Part shown: one piece after another, positions 24,870 to 31,888 of the stretch
Layout of the letters: each line of letters begins with the position of its first letter
Position numbering within the stretch: position 1 is the first letter of the stretch
Source of the DNA: Brevibacillus dissolubilis
GTDB lineage: Bacteria > Bacillota > Bacilli > Brevibacillales > Brevibacillaceae
DNA length: 64,000 nt
Assembly (NCBI RefSeq): GCF_006170445.1
Contig: NZ_VCNA01000004.1
Location: 248,001-312,000, forward strand
Direction: 5' to 3'
The notes under the pieces: model-generated
The model's input: only the letters and a program-made list of their open reading frames with translations
What the model was told of the DNA's origin: nothing
Databases searched by the model: none
Translations under genes and position numbers: made by a program

Positions 24870-25508
24870 ATGTACCTCCTTGCACACGAACGCAAAGCCA
24901 TGTGGCTCAAACGTTCGAGCCACATGTTTTACGCCTTGTGGAAGGCGGATTTTGGTATTTTTATGTTGAACTTCCGCTGATCCATGAGACTTGCGCCGAC
25001 TGAATCGCGAAAGATTCTAAAGATGCAAAAAAGCCCTTCTACACCCGAAATGGGCATAAAAAGGCTTTAATTTGAAATAGAAATGTCGCCACAAGCCAAA
25101 CCGCTACCTAGCAGTAGCTTTGCGGTATCTGCCGCCGTTTCCGATACGGTCACCCCTCATGTACTTGGCTCATCTGCTTATTGCAGATGGAAGTTGTTGC
25201 GGGGAATACTGATTTGCATATCCATGAGCTGGAACAAATTCTGCTCACATCACTATCGGGGATGCGGGAATCTGTTCGGTTCATATCCTTACGTCTTGCC
25301 GCCGATCTGGCAAGGTTCGTAGCCTTGAATACAAGGACTTATCATTTTACTGACATTATAGGATAGGATTTGAGAATATTTCAAGAGCTTTTTAACTTAC
25401 GTCTCCTAAAAAATTCTTATTCTTTACTTGTGCAATAACCTGCTCTTTTCCAGACCAGGGCAGTCTTTCTTTTACTATACACGTTGCGAATCAGCGTGCC
25501 GGAATATC
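24870..25508. other. intergenic region with clustered small inverted repeats
   Basis: No convincing gene. Between 25122 and 25335 there are six perfect short hairpins: GCGG-TATCTG-CCGC (25122), CCGT-ACGG (25135-25149), CATCTGC-TTATT-GCAGATG (25171-25189), CTTGCC-GGCAAG (25295-25314), AAGG-CCTT (25312-25326) and CTTG-AATA-CAAG (25324-25335). Such density is typical of structured RNAs or of origin/transfer DNA. It is upstream of the RadC operon and downstream of the XRE-TPR pair. The flanks (24925-25080, 25340-25500) show nothing else beyond a weak AAGCC/GGCTT hairpin near 25030-25070. Confidence 0.4.
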
Positions 25509-25555
25509 AAAAAATGCTCCCTGATCAACTTGACAGTTGCTGGGGAGCATTTTTT
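25509..25555 (-). terminator. terminator of the XRE-TPR operon
   Basis: A perfect 13-bp stem (AAAAAATGCTCCC with GGGAGCATTTTTT) with an inner CAACT/AGTTG helix; the minus-strand T-run follows directly. A similar T-run exists on the plus strand. Confidence 0.85.
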
Positions 25556-25636
25556 GATGTTGGAAAGCAGTGTCAGATCTATTCATTCTTTGGACAATTC
25601 TTCGTAACAGATCATGTTTTAGTTGGAATGCTTGGT

Positions 25637-26521
25637 TCATACAGCTACATCCTGCGGGGTCATCCGTGGAGTTCCAGTGTTCCCACGCTCACTTTGCCCA
25701 GATCGTATTGCTTCCTGTTCCATGTTCTCAAGCTTATTTTTCGCTTGGAATTGATAATGCATTGCCTCACAATAAGCTTGGTCATTCTCTGCTTGAATGG
25801 ACCATCTTTCCATTTCCTTCGCATAGTGAAGCAACTCATCCCACTCTTCCACCTGTTGAAAGTAGTGCAGCACCTGCCGATAGGCATCCAGCTTAAGATT
25901 TACGGTCTTACCAGTGATCTCTGTATATTGCTCCGGCAATAAATTGATGTAGGGAAGCAAGTTATACAAAGCTCCTGCCACTCTCCATCCAATCCCCTTT
26001 TGAAACTGAAGCAGGAAACGCCTGTAGTAAGCGATCACCATCAAGTCAGTAATCCGCCCCTCCACCTCAATAATCTCCTCATAGTAAGGAAGCAAATCCG
26101 CCTCTGAAAACGAATGGTAAAACTCTTCGGCCTGGATAAACAAAGAATATCCCGACTTTGATTTACTTTCCAGTGTAAGTGCAAAAAGCTCATGGGCAAG
26201 ACCATCTTTTCCCTGCTCCAAACACTTCCGAATGAACTGAGCACATTTTTCCGGGTACAGCCTTCCATCCGTTTGCCGGAAACACTCTCCTATAAAAAGT
26301 TGGTAGAAGTATCCTTTTGGTAAACCAAGTGCCTCTGTCATGGTATCCAATTCATCAAGGCTGATGAATTGCTTCCCGTTCAATATTTTGGACAGTTTGG
26401 GTTCGGGCAACTGACAGACTTCAGCAAAATGACTCTGTCCTTCAAATTTCTCTAGTATGAGTCTCTTTAGTTCCTGTCTTAAATGCAATCGGATTAAATT
26501 GGGATCAGGATCTTTCATCAA
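25637..26521 (-). CDS. short XRE-TPR regulator
   Basis: 294 residues. An XRE-like helix-turn-helix at about 25-75 (HFAEVCQLPEPKLSKILNGK) and a short TPR-like region follow the same plan as the 428-residue neighbour, with the shared ALGLPKGYFYQLFIGECF and DGRLYPEKC segments. It is about 130 residues shorter at the C-terminus, so it may have lost the last repeats. The ATG overlaps the TGA of the upstream paralogue (TGATG), so the two are translationally coupled and may act as a pair, for instance as heterodimer partners. No peptide gene follows; the next thing is a terminator. Confidence 0.7.
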   Translation of the reverse strand: MMKDPDPNLIRLHLRQELKRLILEKFEGQSHFAEVCQLPEPKLSKILNGKQFISLDELDTMTEALGLPKGYFYQLFIGECFRQTDGRLYPEKCAQFIRKCLEQGKDGLAHELFALTLESKSKSGYSLFIQAEEFYHSFSEADLLPYYEEIIEVEGRITDLMVIAYYRRFLLQFQKGIGWRVAGALYNLLPYINLLPEQYTEITGKTVNLKLDAYRQVLHYFQQVEEWDELLHYAKEMERWSIQAENDQAYCEAMHYQFQAKNKLENMEQEAIRSGQSERGNTGTPRMTPQDVAV

Positions 26522-27804
26522 GCGGATGCACCTCTTACGTTAGGGAGGTTCCAGTAGCGAAGATGGCATCTTTTATAGAGATTCAAGCTTCCAGTCTGCT
26601 CTGCCAGGTTGAAGAGGGCCGCTACTTCGAGATTCATCTGTCCGCTCTCTCCTGTCTGCTGGAAGTAGTTTGCCCTCACACTTCGCAGTTGAATGGCGAA
26701 ACGGATAAGTGGATCGTGGGCGGGGAGTTTGCACATATCGGCCACTTCTTCCTTGTAACGATCAAGCGTGTCTCCTGCTTCTTTTACCATCCCTTTATTC
26801 AGATAAGCTTCGACTGATAGTGGAAGCAGCGAATACAATTCCTCTCTTGTGGTAGCTTGGCTCAATGAATCTAAGATCTGTTCTGTCTTCCCCATTTCAA
26901 TGTTTAGCCCCGCCTCGATTTGGACCGCAATCTTAGAATAATGCTCATTGATCGTCGAGAGCCGCTCCGTGATCTTCATCGCTTCCGCTGGACTCCCTTT
27001 TCCTTGCAATGCAACAGCCTGGTACCGTAAGGCTTCCCCAAGATTGGCTTCATCGGACGTTTCGGAAGCTAGTTGTTCCAGTTCTGTTGCATATTGTAAG
27101 AGTTCGTCCCACTCTTCCCTCAAGCTGCAGGAATGAAGAACTTGACAGTATGCTTCTGCTTTCAGATTGACTCTCGCCGCTGTATCAGCACTTCCATAAT
27201 CGGGGTAAGAATCTGGCAGACGGTGGAGGTATCCGACCAATTGGTGGAGAGCCTCCATTCCCTTTTTACCGTACCCTTTTTCGCGCAGAATGAGGAAACG
27301 CCGATAATAAGCAATAGCAAGGCGTTCAGTCAGCCGTTGCTCTGATTCAATCAGTTGCTGGTAGTATTGGAGCGACTGTGCTCGTAACGGTGAATGGAAG
27401 ACCATCTCCGCGATCTCCATTAGGATATCGTTACGTTTATAGTTGTCCCTTTCTTCCATGACAAGTTCCATGAATTCCGTTTCTTTGTCTTTTAATCCAA
27501 GTTCAATGCATCTGAGGATGAAGCTGCCGCACTTAGAGGGGCGAAGCCGACCATCATTGTTGCAGCACTCTGCTTTGAAGTAGGAATAGTAATATCCTTC
27601 TGGTAGATCCAGTGCCTTCGTGACAGCATCCAATTGATACAACATGAAAAGCTGCTTGTTGTTAAGAAGATTGCTGATCGTCACCGGTTCAAGACCGACC
27701 GCTTCGGCTAGCTCTTTTCGCTTCCAGTTTTTTTGTTTGATGCGTTGTTGGAGTTCTTGACGCAGCTCCATTCGGATCATCTGTGGATCGAACGTGGCAA
27801 TCAT
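26518..27804 (-). CDS. XRE-TPR transcriptional regulator
   Basis: 428 residues. The helix-turn-helix spans about 14-70 (KRKELAEAVGLEPVTISNLL), then TPR-like repeats to the end. It is a close paralogue of the regulator at 1267-2625 (same VGLEP/TGLEP recognition region and RLRP-x-K segment), so the element carries a copy of a host-type regulator or the reverse. A strong ribosome site (AAGGAGGGTCATTTCT) precedes the ATG. About 70 bp upstream lies a 44-bp element also found at 42.7 kb, probably its regulated promoter. The ligand is unknown. Confidence 0.75.
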   Translation of the reverse strand: MIATFDPQMIRMELRQELQQRIKQKNWKRKELAEAVGLEPVTISNLLNNKQLFMLYQLDAVTKALDLPEGYYYSYFKAECCNNDGRLRPSKCGSFILRCIELGLKDKETEFMELVMEERDNYKRNDILMEIAEMVFHSPLRAQSLQYYQQLIESEQRLTERLAIAYYRRFLILREKGYGKKGMEALHQLVGYLHRLPDSYPDYGSADTAARVNLKAEAYCQVLHSCSLREEWDELLQYATELEQLASETSDEANLGEALRYQAVALQGKGSPAEAMKITERLSTINEHYSKIAVQIEAGLNIEMGKTEQILDSLSQATTREELYSLLPLSVEAYLNKGMVKEAGDTLDRYKEEVADMCKLPAHDPLIRFAIQLRSVRANYFQQTGESGQMNLEVAALFNLAEQTGSLNLYKRCHLRYWNLPNVRGASA

Positions 27805-27874
27805 AGAAATGACCCTCCTTGGTATAAAAGATATTCTTTTTTGGATTTTCTCTTTACTACTTATTATTGTAAAA

Positions 27875-27918
27875 TTTGTTTACCAAATTTCTCTCAAAAA
27901 AGTAGTGTGGAACGGTCA
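27875..27918 (-). promoter_or_regulatory. 44-bp regulatory box, copy 1
   Basis: This segment, with core TGTTTACCAAAT and AAAAAAG followed by GGAACGG, recurs at 42731-42774 with 35 of 44 identical bases. On the minus strand it leads into TTTTACAAT, a -10-like hexamer, upstream of the XRE-TPR gene starting at 27804. It is best read as a shared promoter/operator. Confidence 0.45.
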
Positions 27919-27951
27919 CAAAAAAGAAAGATACCAAGGAAGATCACAAAT

Positions 27952-27977
27952 AAGGAACGATCCAAAGAACGTTCCTT
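27952..27977. repeat. 8-10-8 palindrome, copy a
   Basis: AAGGAACG and CGTTCCTT flank a ten-base spacer ATCCAAAGAA. The same geometry and near-identical arms occur at 58233 and 59813. Here there is no T-run on either side, so this copy is not a terminator. It sits 34 bp upstream of the 44-bp box of the XRE-TPR gene. Confidence 0.5.
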
Positions 27978-28019
27978 GTCAAATGAGATATACAAACTCT
28001 CCATAATGTATATTATATG

Positions 28020-28410
28020 GTGGGTTTTGGGATTAATAAACATGCTGTACCAGTATCCAGTATGTTAGTAACTCGTTTGCCTCACGGATTTTATTACCCC
28101 TTTTCCAAAGGTCTAGCTAAACCCTCGTAAAACTGAATCTTCTCTTGTTTTTAAATTTCTGAGGATAACACGAGAAATCTTGGCGCTTCCATTGGATAGG
28201 TCAGATTTTCCTATACAAAAAATAAAACATTAAGTATTATATAAACAATTATGGTAACACAAGGATACATGGCCTTTAAGATGTAGACTAGTATTTTTTC
28301 ACAATAATATAAATATTTTATATAAATAAAAAAACATACAAAACATCAGATTTCATAATTAGCTCTCTTAGCACAAAAAATTAATTATATAGTGAAAAGA
28401 GGTTATCATA
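28020..28410. other. AT-rich intergenic region
   Basis: About 390 bases, markedly more AT-rich than the surroundings (long A/T tracts from 28200 to 28390). No gene, no clear repeat, and no terminator seen. The AT shift continues into the abiH-like gene, which suggests they arrived together. Confidence 0.5.
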
Positions 28411-29346
28411 TTGAAAAGTTTATTTATTATTGGAAATGGATTTGACTTGTCGCACAGGCTCAGAACAACTTATGAAGATTTCCATCAATATCTTCAAACG
28501 GAATACCCTGATGCCAGCGGCGATGAATTCACAATGCCCGAACCCATAATGATGCCAGATGGCGATGTAATATATGATGATGATGTGGTTGTATCCTTTC
28601 TATTGCGTCTAATCTCTAATGCAGAACCAAATGGAGATAAATGGAGTGATCTTGAGAATTCATTAGGTTATTTAAACTTTGATGAATACTTTGATAGTAT
28701 TCCAGATATTCTGGATGAAGACGGAGACCTAGATTTTTGGAAAAACATGTACAATACCGAAGATGTGGCATCGAATCTCGTTATACCTACACAAAGGATT
28801 ACAGGTTTTTTTTCGGATTGGATTAATACAATTGAGATTAATGAAGCAACTCGGAAAGATGATTTTGCATCCTTAATTAATAAAGAAAGCGACCTATTTT
28901 TGACCTTTAATTATACAAATACATTAGAAATACTGTATGGAGCGAAAAATGTTTGCCATATACACGGTAAACAGGGCGGCAGCCTATTGCTTGGGCATGG
29001 TAATGATACCGACAACTCTGAGGAAAACATGGGCAGGTATACCGGATCAGAAAACGCACTCCAAGAAATTCAAGATTCATTAAGAAAAAATACTGCTGGA
29101 GCAATTAAAAAACATCAGGACTTTTTTGACAATCTTTCATCTGATGTTGACAAAATATACTCATACGGATTTTCCTTTTCCAAGGTCGATCAAATATACA
29201 TTATTGAGATTTGCAAGAGACTGAAAACCACTGATGTGATTTGGTATTTAAATGATTTTGATAATATTGATCAACGTGAGCAGTACAAAGACGTAATACG
29301 GTCATGCGGGTTTAAAGGTCATTTTAGTACATATCATATTTCGTGA
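28411..29346 (+). CDS. abiH: AbiH-family abortive infection protein
   Basis: 311 residues. The N-terminus LFIIGNGFDLSHRLRTTYED is the AbiH signature: a Rossmann-like nucleotide-binding start with G-N-G-F-D. Other family landmarks are WSDLENSLG, FLTFNYTNTLE with an H-G motif (CHIHGKQGGSLLLGHGND), and YSYGFSFSKVDQIYI near the C-terminus. AbiH of Lactococcus aborts phage infection by an unknown mechanism. The start is TTG behind AAAAGAGG. It is the only large plus-strand gene in the element. Its low GC and isolation indicate separate transfer as a defence cargo gene. Confidence 0.85.
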   Translation: MKSLFIIGNGFDLSHRLRTTYEDFHQYLQTEYPDASGDEFTMPEPIMMPDGDVIYDDDVVVSFLLRLISNAEPNGDKWSDLENSLGYLNFDEYFDSIPDILDEDGDLDFWKNMYNTEDVASNLVIPTQRITGFFSDWINTIEINEATRKDDFASLINKESDLFLTFNYTNTLEILYGAKNVCHIHGKQGGSLLLGHGNDTDNSEENMGRYTGSENALQEIQDSLRKNTAGAIKKHQDFFDNLSSDVDKIYSYGFSFSKVDQIYIIEICKRLKTTDVIWYLNDFDNIDQREQYKDVIRSCGFKGHFSTYHIS

Positions 29347-29583
29347 AAGTTGCCTTTGTAAATTGTTTCATCTTTATATTATGAATTTTGTAAGGAAGCA
29401 CTATTACCATGCTTTTGCTTTTGTTTTTATTTGATTAAGATACTCTAAGTATTTAACGTCACCCTGCCAAACGATCATACAAATGATCTCCCTTGTTAAA
29501 TTCTAACGATAGAATATTGGTGGATTGGCAGTAGTCTCCTTTGTAATAAGTCCTAAAATTAAAAAATCTAAAATCGTACCATA

Positions 29584-29628
29584 ATAACAAATAACGCCGC
29601 TATTGTTGCTAGTGGCGTTATTTGTTAT
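29584..29628. terminator. 15-bp perfect hairpin
   Basis: Arms ATAACAAATAACGCC and GGCGTTATTTGTTAT are fully complementary around GCTATTGTTGCTAGT. It may terminate abiH transcription (about 240 bp after the stop), although the T-run is weak. Confidence 0.45.
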
Positions 29629-30056
29629 GCTCCAGGAACTGCTTCACGAGTTAATTGCCCTGTCAGCGGTTGTGCGGTATTTCCACTCCGCTTACCAGAT
29701 TTTTGCCCATCTATTCTTTCTCAATCAGCTATTCGGATAACTTGTCACCACAGATTTTAACTGGTTCCGTGACTGATGCTGTACTTCGTGTCCACAAGTT
29801 CCTTCATAATAAACCTCCAACGCCGGTTCTCGTCATTTACTCCGGTTAGAAGCTCTCGCCTGAAGCTCGTTAGGCAAGCCATTCTCCAAAGTGCGAGTGC
29901 TCTAGCATTAAAACTGCCGAAGAACCCAGCTTCTAAAAGGAACCTCACTCATATCTTCTGCTCCACTTACCCTCAAAATTTTCTGTTATGAGTTTTTGGC
30001 TCTCATTTTGGATGCACCAGTTTTCAAAAGGTTGATCTGACGCGGGGTGTATTTTT

Positions 30057-30113
30057 CATCAAAGCAAAAACCCGTAACAGAAAGTAAGTTCTGTTACGAC
30101 TTTTGCTTTGATG
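30057..30113. repeat. long interrupted palindrome
   Basis: CATCAAAGCAAAA (30057-30069) pairs with TTTTGCTTTGATG (30101-30113), and CGTAACAGAA (30073-30082) pairs with TTCTGTTACG (30089-30098). Only a small internal loop (ACC/AC) and a six-base apical loop interrupt it. No gene abuts it directly. Confidence 0.55.
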
Positions 30114-30210
30114 ACTCATCAGTTTCCTTTATCAATGTAGCCAAATGTATGTGTATGCATTATTAAATCTAATCCGCCACTCTGGAGAAAGGAAATCTAA
30201 TAAATAACGT

Positions 30211-30241
30211 CAAAAATAAAAACCCGCCATTATTGGCAGGT
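30211..30241 (-). terminator. terminator of the immunity genes
   Basis: Minus strand ACCTGCC-AATAAT-GGCGGGT then TTTTATTTTTG. It lies 66 bases past the stop of the gene at 30307. Confidence 0.75.
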
Positions 30242-30306
30242 CTAACAACATACACTACTAATTCTGATTCAATCTTACACTCCAAAATAATTTTAAAACA
30301 AAATTT

Positions 30307-31026
30307 TTAAGTTAAATTTAATCGCCAATAACCAAATGGGTTATAAAACAAATCGTCTTGTGAGTACATTCCGCATTCTTCATGTTTTAATGAATAAACA
30401 GACGAACTCGGACTTAATTGAAATGTATCACCCTGTTGGAGAATATTATTCTCTGTTAATAAATAAATGAGAAATGTTGTCAATAGATAACCTGCATCTT
30501 CTGCAGACATGTCCGTTGTAATAATAGCATCTGGGTATCCTAAATTATGCATCCCACAGGAATAATACGTATGATCATCCGCTAAAAGGGTCACATATCC
30601 ATGGAATATTTCTACGATATCTTCAGACTTTGTAAACTCTAACCATCTTTCAGAAGTATGAGCTACGCCTGATGACTCTATTTTAACAGCTAATCCCCCT
30701 GCTTTAAGCAGACCACTTACTGCATAATTTATATTGGTAAGCGAGCGTAAGTCACCCGATTCACCTATTAAATAGATCGTTAAATTATGGTCATCTATTT
30801 CCTTCAGTTGCTCATCTGTAAAGTTGCCTGCATGCATAAAACTTTGAGATAGATTTTCGTCACGTTCATATATTTCAACAGTATATGTATCTTTTGTTTT
30901 ACTGTTAATCAAATGTTCTCCAGCAAGTATATACCCATCACTTTTTGATGCTACCGCTGTAACGATCTCACTCTTGTTTTTCCATCGACCTGGTACCCCA
31001 ACAATCGTTTCGATTACAGAATGCAA
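30307..31026 (-). CDS. putative immunity protein (DUF4261-like)
   Basis: 239 residues, cytosolic, with no signal peptide. The readable pattern includes GYPDAIITTDMSAEDAGYLL, then FLIYLLTENNILQQGDTFQL, which matches what I recall of the DUF4261 family found in polymorphic-toxin neighbourhoods. It is the last gene of a minus-strand run RHS toxin, then 31053-31808, then this gene. That is the usual order for a toxin followed by immunity genes. Which toxin it neutralises is inference. Confidence 0.55.
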   Translation of the reverse strand: MHSVIETIVGVPGRWKNKSEIVTAVASKSDGYILAGEHLINSKTKDTYTVEIYERDENLSQSFMHAGNFTDEQLKEIDDHNLTIYLIGESGDLRSLTNINYAVSGLLKAGGLAVKIESSGVAHTSERWLEFTKSEDIVEIFHGYVTLLADDHTYYSCGMHNLGYPDAIITTDMSAEDAGYLLTTFLIYLLTENNILQQGDTFQLSPSSSVYSLKHEECGMYSQDDLFYNPFGYWRLNLT

Positions 31027-31052
31027 CTCTCTCCACCCTCTTACTTAATATT

Positions 31053-31808
31053 TCATGTACTTTGAACTTCAGTTTTTAGTAATAAACAATCTTTACAAAA
31101 TAAGAAGTAAATTAATGATTCCCCGATTACAAAATCCACTGTAGATATTGCATTTCTCTCATTCCCGTAAGTTTCCCCTGTGATCGTAGACACATATATC
31201 ATTTCTTTCGAGCAACATGGGCATTCACGGTCTATTGGACCACTCGCATACAATGGTGCACCAAGCAATCGACATATATACTCATCACCAAAAGATTCAA
31301 ATGCTGATTCATAGCTTTCATCATCCACTGGTATATCACCTTTAAACATATTCATTAATTTCATATCCATTCTTGGCAATGGTGAAGGAATTTTATCTTC
31401 AGCATCCATTTCCCAGTTTTGAGTATTGTTTTGATGGAGAATAGTTATCTGATTCTTTATCGGATCAAGTTTGAATGTTTGTGGTTCCCAATAATAAGAA
31501 CAATTCAAACAAGAAATTAACGGAAGTTCTTTCAGATTATCTATTCTCACTATCGCCAATCTCGGATCGGATAAATCAAAAGTAAAAATCTGATGTAAAC
31601 TCTCTTTACAATTCGGACAAATCGGTAACTCCCACGTTTGTCCACCGAAAAAATGTCTAGAGTGATCTGTTCCCTCCACTACTCTAAACCCAATAAAGTC
31701 CTTCCAGTGTGGCCCTACTTGAAAACTGTAAGGCTTGGTAAAATCACCTGTAAATGGTCCTAATAATGAAATATCAATCATCCTCCTTGATAACGTCGTA
31801 TTCATCAT
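31053..31808 (-). CDS. putative immunity protein with zinc-type cysteines
   Basis: About 251 residues. Cys pairs at ICPNCKESL, SCLNCSYYW, CPCCSKEM and CKDC suggest one or two zinc-ribbon sites in a DUF1963/YwqG-like beta fold. The core contains DLSDPRLAIVRIDNLKELPL. The longer frame to 31835 would start inside a hairpin, so I prefer the ATG at 31808 with AAGGAAA upstream. It lies immediately downstream of the RHS toxin gene, the usual place of a cognate immunity gene. Confidence 0.55.
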   Translation of the reverse strand: MMNTTLSRRMIDISLLGPFTGDFTKPYSFQVGPHWKDFIGFRVVEGTDHSRHFFGGQTWELPICPNCKESLHQIFTFDLSDPRLAIVRIDNLKELPLISCLNCSYYWEPQTFKLDPIKNQITILHQNNTQNWEMDAEDKIPSPLPRMDMKLMNMFKGDIPVDDESYESAFESFGDEYICRLLGAPLYASGPIDRECPCCSKEMIYVSTITGETYGNERNAISTVDFVIGESLIYFLFCKDCLLLKTEVQST

Positions 31809-31833
31809 AGCAAAAATTTCCTTGAATATAAAC

Positions 31834-31869
31834 ATACCCTACGTAGCCGTTTAAGCATACGTAGGGTAT
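31834..31869. other. 12-bp inverted repeat between toxin and immunity genes
   Basis: ATACCCTACGTA (31834-31845) and TACGTAGGGTAT (31858-31869) pair perfectly around 12 bases. It lies 20 bases beyond the RHS stop and 26 bases before the preferred immunity start. There is no strong T-run, so it may act as an mRNA processing or partial termination element. Confidence 0.5.
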
Positions 31870-31888
31870 ATGTATTTACGCTACTTTA

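Larger units (their letters stand above)
29347..30210. other. long non-coding stretch with two large palindromes
   Basis: No supported gene in about 860 bases. A perfect 15-bp stem (ATAACAAATAACGCC 29584-29598 with 29614-29628) has a 15-base loop. A second hairpin at 30057-30113 has 13 bp plus 10 bp of pairing. Between them (29640-29990) both strands contain open but unconvincing frames with higher GC than the flanks, possibly a decayed insertion. The two palindromes bracket this island. Confidence 0.45.

Noticed and set aside
25083-25322. Plus-strand frame of 79 residues, and a minus-strand 28-residue GTG frame ending CGDISISN, in the hairpin-rich region
   Set aside because: Neither has a ribosome site or a recognisable domain, and stems interrupt both; the DNA structure explains the conservation better.
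29655-29991. Open frames on both strands in the GC-richer patch (for example MKELVDTKYSIS on minus, or 64 and 71 residues on plus)
   Set aside because: No ribosome sites, no recognisable domains, and frames overlap each other on both strands; treated as non-coding or decayed.
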